Shown in pieces: positions 30,329 through 38,765 of a stretch of 64,000 bases of DNA. The stretch lies in contig DASPTQ010000106.1 in NCBI GenBank assembly GCA_035623335.1, forward strand, positions 1 to 64,000. The letters are read 5' to 3'. Positions within the stretch are counted from its first letter, which is position 1. The number at the start of each line of letters is the position of its first letter. The notes under the pieces are model-generated. The model saw nothing but the letters and a program-made list of their open reading frames with translations, ran no database searches and had not been told where the DNA came from. Made by a program: the position numbers and the translations under genes. The stretch is from JAFAGX01 sp035623335. GTDB lineage: Bacteria; Acidobacteriota; Terriglobia; Terriglobales; Acidobacteriaceae.

Positions 30329-31981
30329 GTGCGATCAATTTCTCGCCGGAATTTCATGCTCGGCATGAGCAGCCTGCTGGCGCTGCCGCTTCTGCGCCGA
30401 GAAGAGCCGGAAATCATCTTGTATAACGGAAATATCTGGACGGTCGATGAAGTCCAGCCGCGGGCGCAAGCTGTGGCGATCGGCGGCGGGCGGTTCTTGG
30501 TCGTGGGCTCCAATGACGACGTTCTGCCGCTGGCCACCGCGAGCACGCGAAAGGTGGACCTCGCCTTCGCCAGCGTCCTTCCCGGTTTCAACGACGCGCA
30601 TGCCCATCCTGCGCAATCAGGCCTCGAACATCTGCACAAAGTAGCCTGCGATAAGGACTCCATTGAAAAAATACAAGCCGCCCTGCACGAGCGCGCCTTG
30701 CAGACTCCGCCCGGGGAATGGGTGGTCGGGTTTCTCTATGACGACGGCAAAACTCCACGGCCTATCAATCGGCATGATCTCGACGCGGCGGTGGGCGATC
30801 ATCCGGTGCTGGTGCAGCACCGTGGCGGCCACACGGCATTCGTGAACTCCATGGCATTCGAGCTGGCAAAGATCACCGACCAAACGCCCGATCCCCCAGG
30901 CGGTCGCTTCGAGCACGATTCCTCAGGCCAGCTCACCGGCTTCGTGGGCGATGCCGCAGCGCAAGTCTTTCGCAAGCTGATTCCCCAGACCGATACCCGC
31001 CAGGACTACCGCCAAGGTGCGGCACTGATCTCCACACTGTTTACCAGCAAGGGAGTCACGTCCGCGTGCGATGCCGACGCATCGCCCGAAGATGTCGAAG
31101 GCTACCAGGATGCGCGTGACGCCGGGGAACTTCGGATGCGTCTCTACTGCCACGTCTCCGGCGCTTCTCTCGATCATTTCATGGCTGCCGGAATTCATAC
31201 GGGTTTCGGTGACGAATGGGTGCGCATCGGGGGGGTAAAGCAATACGCCGACGGTTCCATCTCGGAACGAACCGCATGGCTCTCGAAGCCCTACATCGGG
31301 ATTCCCAACAATTATGTCGGATTGCAGCTTTCCAGTCGCGAGCAGCTTTACGAAGTCGGGTCCAAGGCGCACAGGGCTGGCTGGCAGCTGGCTACCCATG
31401 CCAACGGCGACCTAGCCATCGATCGTATCCTCGGAGTGTACGAGCAAATTCAGAAGGAAATGCCGAAAACCGACTCGCGTTTCCGCCTGGAGCATTGCAC
31501 CCTGCTGAACGACGAGCTCATCCGGCGGATGCGGCAACTGCAAGCGATTCCCGCGCCGTTTTCCTGCTACGTCTACTTCCATGGCGACGTTATGCACTAT
31601 TACGGTCAAGAACGCACCCAACAGATGTTTCCCATGCGCAGCTTCCTCGATGCCGGACTGCGTCCCACCGATTCGTCCGACTACACGGCCAGTCCCTCCG
31701 AACCCATGATGTGGTTGCAGTCGCAGCTCACACGGACCGACATGAAAGGGAACGTCTGGGGCGCCAATCAACGAATTTCTCTGCCAGAGGCGATCCGCTG
31801 CGGCACAGTGCATGGCGCCTATGCCTCCTTCGAGGAACATCTGAAAGGCTCCGTTCGGCCGGGGCAACTCGCTGACCTGGTTGTGCTCGATCGGGATCCG
31901 TTTAAGACCGATCCCTCCGAACTGATCAAGATCCAGGTGGAGCGTACCATGGTAGGTGGCGTTTGGAAGTATGAGTCCTGA
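30329..31981 (+). CDS. Tat-exported YtcJ-like amidohydrolase
   Basis: The 550-residue protein begins with a twin-arginine signal (SRRNFMLGMSSLLALP) and has the YtcJ-type amidohydrolase plan: ILYNGNIWTVDE, metal-binding DAHAHP, later THANGDLAID and EHCTLLN His motifs, PTDSSDYTASPSEP and GQLADLVVLDRDPF. Such enzymes hydrolyse amide or carbamoyl bonds; substrates are mostly unknown. The GTG at 30329 is chosen because AGAGG lies seven bases upstream and the Tat motif follows; a TTG at 30314 is an alternative. It stands alone apart from the kinase remnant before it. Confidence 0.82.
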   Translation: MRSISRRNFMLGMSSLLALPLLRREEPEIILYNGNIWTVDEVQPRAQAVAIGGGRFLVVGSNDDVLPLATASTRKVDLAFASVLPGFNDAHAHPAQSGLEHLHKVACDKDSIEKIQAALHERALQTPPGEWVVGFLYDDGKTPRPINRHDLDAAVGDHPVLVQHRGGHTAFVNSMAFELAKITDQTPDPPGGRFEHDSSGQLTGFVGDAAAQVFRKLIPQTDTRQDYRQGAALISTLFTSKGVTSACDADASPEDVEGYQDARDAGELRMRLYCHVSGASLDHFMAAGIHTGFGDEWVRIGGVKQYADGSISERTAWLSKPYIGIPNNYVGLQLSSREQLYEVGSKAHRAGWQLATHANGDLAIDRILGVYEQIQKEMPKTDSRFRLEHCTLLNDELIRRMRQLQAIPAPFSCYVYFHGDVMHYYGQERTQQMFPMRSFLDAGLRPTDSSDYTASPSEPMMWLQSQLTRTDMKGNVWGANQRISLPEAIRCGTVHGAYASFEEHLKGSVRPGQLADLVVLDRDPFKTDPSELIKIQVERTMVGGVWKYES

Positions 31982-32066
31982 ACTATCTCAAGCTCAGTGG
32001 GTCTGAGCCGGACCATCCTCATGCACGTGCTGATTGATTACTGCCGTTGGTGCGAGGGAGCTGACT

Positions 32067-32978
32067 ATGTCGATTCGACCTGTTAAACGTTTGATCAAGT
32101 CTAAGCCGACTCTCGAAGGTGCAGGGGTTCATCTCCGCCGGGCCTTTGGCTTTGGCAACACCAAGGATTTCGATCCCTTCTTACTGCTGGATGATTTCCG
32201 CAATGATGTACCGGAGGATTACCTGGCCGGTTTTCCTTGGCATCCGCATCGCGGAATCGAGACCATCACCTACGTATTGGCGGGGACCGTTGAGCACGGC
32301 GACAGCCTGGGCAACAAGGGAGCGATCGGCGCCGGGGATGTACAATGGATGACTGCCGGCAGCGGAATCATTCACCAGGAAATGCCGAAGGGTGATCCCG
32401 CAGGTCGGATGCATGGCTTTCAGCTGTGGGGCAATCTCCCTTCGTCACTCAAAATGACGACCCCGCGCTATCAAGAGGTCAAGTCCCGCGACCTTCCGGA
32501 AATCAAGGATGACGACGGCACGCACGTGCGTGTGGTGTGTGGAACGTTCTGGGGAAAAACCGGTCCGGTGGAGGGAGTTGCCGCCGACCCCATCTACCTC
32601 GACGTATCGGTTTCTCCCGGCAGGAGAAAGACGCTTCCGGTTGAGACCACCCGCCATGCTTTCGCCTATGTGTTTGCAGGAAGTGGAAAATTCTGCAATG
32701 CATCGGGTCCACTCGCCGTGCCGACGGAGGCGATCCAGTGGTTGGATATGTCTCCTCCGGTGGAGGCCGAGAACCGCTCGCTCATTCTTTTTGATCGCGG
32801 CGACGAGGTGACCGTCCAGGCCGGCGACGACGGCATTCGCTTCTTGCTGGTCTCAGGAAAGCCGCTCGAGGAACCGGTCGCCTGGTACGGGCCCATCGTA
32901 ATGAATACCCAGGAGCAGTTGCGACAGGCGTTCACCGAACTTCAAGAAGGGACATTTCTCAAGGAGGGACGCAAATAA
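32067..32978 (+). CDS. Pirin-family cupin protein
   Basis: The 303-residue protein has the pirin two-cupin fold. Metal-ligand motifs are intact: HPHRGIET, the His in EHGDS and the Glu in IHQEMP, followed by MHGFQLWGNLP. Bacterial pirins are Fe-binding proteins, some with quercetinase activity. The ATG at 32067 has GAGGGA about seven bases upstream; an earlier frame start adds unrelated residues. It precedes the HdeD-like gene by 43 bases on the same strand. Confidence 0.88.
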   Translation: MSIRPVKRLIKSKPTLEGAGVHLRRAFGFGNTKDFDPFLLLDDFRNDVPEDYLAGFPWHPHRGIETITYVLAGTVEHGDSLGNKGAIGAGDVQWMTAGSGIIHQEMPKGDPAGRMHGFQLWGNLPSSLKMTTPRYQEVKSRDLPEIKDDDGTHVRVVCGTFWGKTGPVEGVAADPIYLDVSVSPGRRKTLPVETTRHAFAYVFAGSGKFCNASGPLAVPTEAIQWLDMSPPVEAENRSLILFDRGDEVTVQAGDDGIRFLLVSGKPLEEPVAWYGPIVMNTQEQLRQAFTELQEGTFLKEGRK

Positions 32979-33021
32979 AGAAGCAGCTTCGGACAATTGC
33001 AAAATATTGGGGAGGAAAACC

Positions 33022-33600
33022 ATGAGTACCAGCCTACTGTTTCATGACGCCGCCAACCTGCGTCACCATTGGGGATGGTTGTTGACCCTGGGGATCGTGA
33101 TGGTCGTTCTCGGTGCCGTCGCGCTGTTCATCATGCCTGCGGCTACGATCGGCACCGTGTTGGTCCTCGGCTGGCTATTGGTCATCAGCGGCCTGGTGGA
33201 GTCGATTTACGCCTTCCGAGTGCGACGGTGGGGAGGATTCTTTCTCCACCTGATTGGTGGAATTCTGGGAATCTTCATCGGCCTTCTGGTCGTCACGCAT
33301 CCCGTGGCGGGCGCGCTGGCGTGGACTTTGCTCTTCGCCTCGTTCTTCATTGTGATCGGTGTTTGTCGGCTGGTTACGGCGATCAGCCTCAAGTTTCCCC
33401 ACTGGGGTTGGGCCGTGTTCGATAGCCTCATTACCGTGGGGCTGGGCATCCTTCTGTGGGCGGAGTGGCCGTGGTCGGGGTTGTGGTTCCTGGGGCTGGC
33501 GGTCGGGGTCTCGTTGATACTGCGCGGCTGGTCGTACGTCATGTTGGCGCTGGCGATCCGCAACCTGCCCCTGCCCGGACAAGTGGCGCGTGCCGCTTGA
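33022..33600 (+). CDS. HdeD/DUF308-family membrane protein
   Basis: The 192-residue protein has about six membrane segments in the repeated HdeD pattern (LGIVMVVLGAVALFIMP, LVLGWLLVISGLVESIYAF, LIGGILGIFIGLLVVTHP). HdeD of E. coli supports acid resistance; in most bacteria the function is unknown. The ATG at 33022 lies after GGGGAGG. It is followed by a small acidic protein gene and may form a stress-type operon with pirin. Confidence 0.85.
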   Translation: MSTSLLFHDAANLRHHWGWLLTLGIVMVVLGAVALFIMPAATIGTVLVLGWLLVISGLVESIYAFRVRRWGGFFLHLIGGILGIFIGLLVVTHPVAGALAWTLLFASFFIVIGVCRLVTAISLKFPHWGWAVFDSLITVGLGILLWAEWPWSGLWFLGLAVGVSLILRGWSYVMLALAIRNLPLPGQVARAA

Positions 33601-33645
33601 GTGTCAGGCGTGGCGACGAAGGCATCCAAAGGTGCGGAGGTTATG

Positions 33646-33900
33646 ATGCGAAAAACCAAGCGGAAAGAGAAAGAGAATGACCCGGATTCGGCAGGCCAGT
33701 CGGGTGACACTCAGCAACTCTCGAGTTTCGCCAGCGCTGACTCCGAGAGCATCGAGGAACTGGAGGAGGAAGGTAACGCGTTCGAGGCCGAAGCCGTGTA
33801 CGGGGTCGAGAATGCCAAAGACCCGGATGTTTCCGAGGTCACGACCCACGAAGTTCCGGAAGATGATGTCCCTCCGGAATACCTGGATCATGAGGACTAA
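33646..33900 (+). CDS. Small acidic hypothetical protein
   Basis: The 84-residue protein has a basic start (MRKTKRKEKEN) followed by a strongly acidic, probably disordered tail rich in Glu, Asp and Ser. The ATG at 33646 has GGAGG six bases upstream; the ATG three bases earlier is too close. No domain recognised. It starts 45 bases after the HdeD-like gene. Confidence 0.55.
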   Translation: MRKTKRKEKENDPDSAGQSGDTQQLSSFASADSESIEELEEEGNAFEAEAVYGVENAKDPDVSEVTTHEVPEDDVPPEYLDHED

Positions 33901-34029
33901 ACCTGGCTGGTAGCGGGGCGGAGAAACCGAGGGGAAGGGCCTGCCAACCGTGTCGGGGCGAGGCGCTCCCCGCCCTCGCGGCCGGTGTCGAGGGTGAGCT
34001 CTTCTCGCCCGGCGACCGAGAGGACCTCA

Positions 34030-34587
34030 TCAGGCACGGGCTTGCTCGATCATCTCTGCCCAAACGCCCTTGGATTTGAGGATGAGTTCCACGGTTTCAC
34101 GGACCGCGCCATGGCCACCGAGCGCCCTGGTAACGTAGTGCGCGGCCTGTTTTACTTCAGGGACGGCATCGCCCACCGCCACGGCGAGCCCGGCACGGCG
34201 CAGCAAGGGAAGGTCGGGAAGATCGTCGCCGATGAACGCGACCGCGGGATCCGAGACTCCCGCCTTCGCGAGAATTTCCTCATAAGCCGGCATCTTCAGC
34301 GGTTGTTTCATATAAATGAACTCCATCTTGGTCTCCCGGGCGCGGCGAACCAGGGCCGAACTCTCTCGTCCCGTGATGCAGCCGGTACGCAGGCCGGCAG
34401 TCTGCGCCAGCGTGAGCCCCAACCCGTCGTGGGCGCTAAAGGTCTTGATCTCGAGCGCTGTGCCATCGTTTTCGGAAAGCAGCGTGACACTTCCGTCCGT
34501 CATGGTTCCGTCTACATCCATGAGCAACACCGTAATCTTCGCGGCGCGTTTTTTGAGCGCGGGAGAGATCTTAAGCAAGCCCGGCAA
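34030..34587 (-). CDS. kdsC: KdsC-type 3-deoxy-manno-octulosonate-8-phosphate phosphatase
   Basis: The 185-residue HAD phosphatase has the nucleophile motif LLMDVDGTMTDG, the Ser/Thr-type motif CITGRES, the Lys in YMKQPLK and the acidic motif AFIGDDLPDLPLL, in the cap-less arrangement of KdsC, which releases KDO from KDO-8-phosphate in LPS synthesis. The TTG at 34587 is taken as start with GGAGG five bases upstream; the open frame extends further but that part overlaps the divergent gene's leader and has no homology. Other KDO genes are not in the window. Confidence 0.82.
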   Translation of the reverse strand: MPGLLKISPALKKRAAKITVLLMDVDGTMTDGSVTLLSENDGTALEIKTFSAHDGLGLTLAQTAGLRTGCITGRESSALVRRARETKMEFIYMKQPLKMPAYEEILAKAGVSDPAVAFIGDDLPDLPLLRRAGLAVAVGDAVPEVKQAAHYVTRALGGHGAVRETVELILKSKGVWAEMIEQARA

Positions 34588-34771
34588 ATGAGCCTCCAGA
34601 AAAAGGTGTAACCCAGAGTTTAAAGTAAAGCCTAGGTCGATGAGGACACAACCGGTTTTGCCAGGTTTGACTGCCACGCCTAATGCGGGCCCCTGATCCG
34701 TGCAAGAAGTTTTTTGTATCCATTTGCCGAGCTTGGCAATCAAGCTCTTAAAAGTCTGTTGTGAGACCCTC

Positions 34772-36436
34772 ATGGCAAAGCCAATCTTGCTGAGCGTGGA
34801 TGATGATACCGATGTCTTGCGGGCCATCGAGCGCGATCTGCGCACGAAGTATGGTGGCGACTACCGGGTGATGGGCAGCGATTCCCCCGAGCAGGCGCTG
34901 GACCTGCTGAAACAGTTGAAGGTACGGGATGACAGCGTAGCCCTGCTGCTGGCCGATCAGCGCATGCCACGCATGGACGGAGTGCATTTCTTGCAGGAGG
35001 CGATGCACGTCTATCCCGATGCCAAGAGGGCATTGCTCACGGCTTACGCCGACACGAATGCGGCCATCAGCGCCATCAACGAAGCCAGCATCAATTATTT
35101 CTTCCTGAAACCCTGGGATCCGCCGGCCGAGCGCCTGTATCCCCAGCTGGACGATCTGCTGGACGATTGGAAGGCGTCCTACCACCCGAAATTTGAGGGA
35201 ATGACCGTCTTTGGAACGCGTTGGTCCCGGCGTTCTTACGAACTGCGAGATTTCCTGGCCCGTAACCAGGTTCCTTACAACTGGATCGACGTTGAGCTCC
35301 CGAGCAACGATCCGGAGACCAAACGGCGCGTGGATGCCTTGGGGCCTGACGTCAACAAGCTGCCGGTCGTGATTCTTCCCGATGGAGCTAGGCTTCTAGA
35401 AAGCCAGCCGGCTGAGGTGGCAGAGAAGGTCGGCTTGCGGAGACACGCTCAGACCACGTCCTACGACCTGGCCATTGTGGGCGGCGGACCTGCTGGCTTG
35501 GCAGGCGCTGTTTACGGTGCTTCCGAAGGGCTGCGCACGGTGATGATCGAACGGGACGCGCCTGGCGGCCAGGCGGGAATGAGCTCGCGCATTGAGAATT
35601 ATCTCGGCTTTCCGAGCGGTCTAAGTGGGGCGGACCTCGCCCGGCGTGCGGTGGCCCAGGCAAAACGGTTCGGGGTGGAGATTCTCGCTCCGCAGGAGGT
35701 TACCGGATTGCGGACCAACGGTCCGTACCGGATCCTGACCATGGCCGACGGCAGCGAGATTTCCTGCAACGCCCTGATGATTTCTACCGGAGTGCAATGG
35801 CGGCGCCTGGACGTTGCGGGAGTCGAGCGGCTGCAGGGTGCCGGTGTCTACTACGGCGGGGGTGCTTCGGAGGCTGTGTCCTGTAAGGGGGAAATCGTCT
35901 ATGTGGTGGGCGGAGCCAATTCTGCCGGGCAGGCGGCCATGAACTTCGCCAAGTACGCGGAGCGGGTGTACATCCTGGTGCGTGGGGATTCTCTGTCGAG
36001 CACCATGTCCAAGTATCTGATCGACCAGATTCAGCAAACCGGCAACATCGAGTTGTGGACGCACGCCAGCGTGGCCGAAGTGCACGGTGAGTCCCATCTC
36101 GAGGAGGTCTCCGTTCTCTGTAGCGACACCGCCAAGGTCGAGCGAGTACCCGCCAGCTCCATGTTCATTTTTATAGGCGCCGAGCCCGAGACGGGATGGC
36201 TGGGAGATCTGGTCGAGCGCGATGAGCGCGGATTCATCCTCACCGGACGAGATCTCCTTCGCGACGGCAAACGTCCCAAGGGGTGGATGCTCGACCGCGA
36301 TCCCTTTCACCTGGAAACCAATATTCCCGGAGTCTTTGCCGTGGGAGATGTGCGGCATAGTTCGGTCAAGCGGGTGGCTTCGGGCGTCGGTGAAGGATCC
36401 GTGGCGGTACAGTTCATTCACCAGTACTTGAGCTGA
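34772..36436 (+). CDS. Fused response regulator / thioredoxin-like / FAD-dependent reductase
   Basis: The 554-residue protein has a receiver (about 1-130: SVDDD, Asp in LLADQRMP, LLTAYAD, FLKPWD), a thioredoxin/glutaredoxin-like segment (about 145-215, VFGTRWSRRSYELRDFL) and a TrxB-like flavin domain (about 225-550: VGGGPAGLAGAVYG, GGQAGMSSRIENYLG, VGGANSAGQAAMNFA, FAVGDVR). The CxxC redox pair of true thioredoxin reductases is absent; the region reads YYGGGASEAVSC with a single Cys, and the thioredoxin-like part has no CxxC either. This fusion is a known family usually next to a cNMP-domain histidine kinase, as here (six bases to the next gene). Reaction and electron acceptor are unknown. 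Confidence 0.85.
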   Translation: MAKPILLSVDDDTDVLRAIERDLRTKYGGDYRVMGSDSPEQALDLLKQLKVRDDSVALLLADQRMPRMDGVHFLQEAMHVYPDAKRALLTAYADTNAAISAINEASINYFFLKPWDPPAERLYPQLDDLLDDWKASYHPKFEGMTVFGTRWSRRSYELRDFLARNQVPYNWIDVELPSNDPETKRRVDALGPDVNKLPVVILPDGARLLESQPAEVAEKVGLRRHAQTTSYDLAIVGGGPAGLAGAVYGASEGLRTVMIERDAPGGQAGMSSRIENYLGFPSGLSGADLARRAVAQAKRFGVEILAPQEVTGLRTNGPYRILTMADGSEISCNALMISTGVQWRRLDVAGVERLQGAGVYYGGGASEAVSCKGEIVYVVGGANSAGQAAMNFAKYAERVYILVRGDSLSSTMSKYLIDQIQQTGNIELWTHASVAEVHGESHLEEVSVLCSDTAKVERVPASSMFIFIGAEPETGWLGDLVERDERGFILTGRDLLRDGKRPKGWMLDRDPFHLETNIPGVFAVGDVRHSSVKRVASGVGEGSVAVQFIHQYLS

Positions 36437-36442
36437 GCTTGG

Positions 36443-37828
36443 ATGGCAGACCAATCGGAACTCGGGCGATTCCCGATCTTTGCTGACTTGCCGGGGGAAC
36501 AGAAGGAGTGGTTCCTCGCGCAGGCGAAGGAGATCCAGCTCAAAGCCGGCGAGATCTACGCGCGCGAAGGCGATCCTGCGGACGCGATGTTCGTGATGCT
36601 CGACGGCCAGTTCCAGGCCCGAGGGGAACTGGCAGGCGAGACCATCATGTTTGCCCTTAAGCCCGGCGATGTCACCGGGGCTTTGCCATTTTCCAGGATG
36701 AAGCAGTTTACCGTCACGGGAAGAGCCATCACCGACGGCCGAGTTTTACGCTTTCCGGCGTCGCTCTTTCCCGAGCTCGTGCAGAAGATGCCTGAGTTGG
36801 CCAAGCGCCTGGTGGGCGTGATGTCCGACCGGATTCGGGAAGCTACCCGATTTGAGCAACAGCGCGACCGGCTGGCGGCGCTAGGAAAGCTTTCGGCGGG
36901 GCTGGCGCACGAGCTCAACAACCCCGCGTCCGCGGCCAAGCGGGCTGCCAGCCAGTTACGCGACATCCTGAAACGCATCAAGGACGCCAGTCACGAGCTG
37001 GGTCGCCGAGAGCTGACGTCGGCCCAGAAAGCGGAAATCGATAACCTCGAAGCCTCCATCCTTCGCAGCGATCAGCCGCCGCTCGACACCTTGGCAGCCA
37101 GTGATCTCGAGGAACAAATCGACTCCTTGTTCCGCAGCCACGGACAAAATGATCTGTGGCAGCTTTCCGCGGACTTGGCAAAACGCGGCACCAAGCGCGA
37201 AGTTTTGGAATCCCTGTTTGCGAAACTGGGCGCTGAGACCGCCCGTGCCGCGCTCGTCAGGCTCGCTGCCTCGGTCGAAGTCGCGAACCTGTTGAACGAG
37301 ATTGAGAGCAGTGCCTCGCGCATCTCTGACCTGGTGCTCGCCATCAAGGAATATACCTTCATGGATCAGGCGCCGGTGCAGAATGTCGACATCATCAAGA
37401 GCCTGGAGAACACGCTGACTATCCTGAACCACAAGCTGAAACGGGGAGTGGTGGTGAAACGCGACTACCAGCGGATTCCTCTTCTGGTAAATTCCTTCGG
37501 CAGTGAACTCAATCAAGTCTGGACCAATCTCATCGACAACGCCATTGACGCCATGTCCGGCAAAGGGGAGCTCAGGGTGCGAACCTATCGCGATGATTCC
37601 TGCGTGGTGGTGGAGATCGCCGACAACGGTCCAGGAATTCCCCCCCCCATCAAAGCCCACATCTTCGAACCCTTCTTTACCACCAAGGCGGTGGGACAGG
37701 GAACCGGGCTCGGTCTGGACACCGTGCAGCGAATTGTCAAGAAGCACCGGGGAACGATTCAAGTCATCTCCGAGCCGGGAGACACGCGTTTTCAAGTGTG
37801 GCTGCCGCTGTCGGAAGCGTCGGGCTAG
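36443..37828 (+). CDS. Cyclic-nucleotide-domain histidine kinase
   Basis: The 461-residue cytoplasmic protein has an N-terminal cNMP-binding-type domain (about 8-120; EIYAREGDPADAMFVMLDGQF), a HisKA region with His156 in LSAGLAHELNNPASA, a long helical insert, and a HATPase domain with QVWTNLIDNAIDAM, EIADNGPGIPP and GTGLGLDTVQRIV. It follows the response-regulator/reductase gene by six bases, so the two are a two-component pair. The phosphate-binding Arg of classical cAMP pockets is not obvious, so the ligand is uncertain. Confidence 0.85.
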   Translation: MADQSELGRFPIFADLPGEQKEWFLAQAKEIQLKAGEIYAREGDPADAMFVMLDGQFQARGELAGETIMFALKPGDVTGALPFSRMKQFTVTGRAITDGRVLRFPASLFPELVQKMPELAKRLVGVMSDRIREATRFEQQRDRLAALGKLSAGLAHELNNPASAAKRAASQLRDILKRIKDASHELGRRELTSAQKAEIDNLEASILRSDQPPLDTLAASDLEEQIDSLFRSHGQNDLWQLSADLAKRGTKREVLESLFAKLGAETARAALVRLAASVEVANLLNEIESSASRISDLVLAIKEYTFMDQAPVQNVDIIKSLENTLTILNHKLKRGVVVKRDYQRIPLLVNSFGSELNQVWTNLIDNAIDAMSGKGELRVRTYRDDSCVVVEIADNGPGIPPPIKAHIFEPFFTTKAVGQGTGLGLDTVQRIVKKHRGTIQVISEPGDTRFQVWLPLSEASG

Positions 37829-37973
37829 TCAAGATGGGCGAGCTGACTGCCACCCCGGTCGAGAAGGCATCTTTATCTGCCCAGCGCGAACTTTTCCCAG
37901 GGGAAGAAATTATGGATAATGACGGAGCGAACTGGCTTGCGCACGCGCTAGAGGCCAGGAAAGAAGGTGCAAA

Positions 37974-38720
37974 TTGCAAGCGATGAGCGGAGTATTCTCG
38001 TCTCGCGACGACGCGCGGCGGGCTCTGGCAGCCTTGGGCTCCATCGGAGTTCCCGACACCAAGGCCTCTCTCCTCACCCCGGGTGACATGAGCAAGCAAT
38101 CGGAATGGATTCGTTTCGACGCGGCAGAATCAGCGGGCACGGGCAAAGGGCAGCCTGTGCTGATGTCGGCTTTCTTGCCGGGTGTCGGCTGGGTGACGGG
38201 AGCCGGACCGCTCGCTATCGCCATTCTTCGAGCCGCGGGAGCGAGGATCGATGCGGCTGCTGGCGGATCGCCGAAAGATGCCCTGGTCGAGGCTTTGCCG
38301 GAGGACGAAATCTTCGTGTATGAAGACGCTCTTCGCGACGGCCGCAGCGTCGTGATCGCTATGGCGGACGATGCGACCGCCGAGCCCATCCGCAAATCGC
38401 TCCTCGAACGGGGAGCCGAAGCGACCGACGCTCAACGGCAACAGTGGTGGATGGAGTTGCGAGACCTCGAACGAGAACACTACTCCGCCTCTGGCAGAAG
38501 CTTTACCCAGGACGAGAAGTTTTATCGTCTGGGATTCGAGGCTGCCCTTCATGCCCGAACACGCTGCATGGAATTCGATCAGGTATCAGCCGAGATGGAC
38601 AGCCGACTGGAAGATCTCGAGCAGCAGTACCCGGATGCTGAGATCGAGGAGCCTTTTACGCGCGGCTATCGGCGCGGCCGGGAGTATTTTCAGGCCCTGT
38701 GCGATGAACGGGCAGCCTAG
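37974..38720 (+). CDS. Hypothetical protein with a general-stress-like N-terminal domain
   Basis: The 248-residue protein opens with VFSSRDDARRALAALGSIGV, the style of the YflT/general stress protein 17M domain, and includes a glycine/alanine-rich segment in the middle (AFLPGVGWVTGAGPLAIAIL). The C-terminal part is charged and helical with RRGREYF. A TTG at 37974 has GAAGG six bases upstream; the ATG at 37983 is the alternative. It follows the kinase gene by 145 bases. The function is unknown. Confidence 0.6.
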   Translation: MQAMSGVFSSRDDARRALAALGSIGVPDTKASLLTPGDMSKQSEWIRFDAAESAGTGKGQPVLMSAFLPGVGWVTGAGPLAIAILRAAGARIDAAAGGSPKDALVEALPEDEIFVYEDALRDGRSVVIAMADDATAEPIRKSLLERGAEATDAQRQQWWMELRDLEREHYSASGRSFTQDEKFYRLGFEAALHARTRCMEFDQVSAEMDSRLEDLEQQYPDAEIEEPFTRGYRRGREYFQALCDERAA

Positions 38721-38765
38721 GCAATGGGGCAGCAGCCCCTAGGCACAAGTCGTATTGATGAGCGA

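Noticed and set aside
37834..37986. A 50-codon frame between the cNMP-domain kinase and the stress-like gene
   Set aside because: No ribosome-binding site, no recognisable domain, and it overlaps the start of the next gene.
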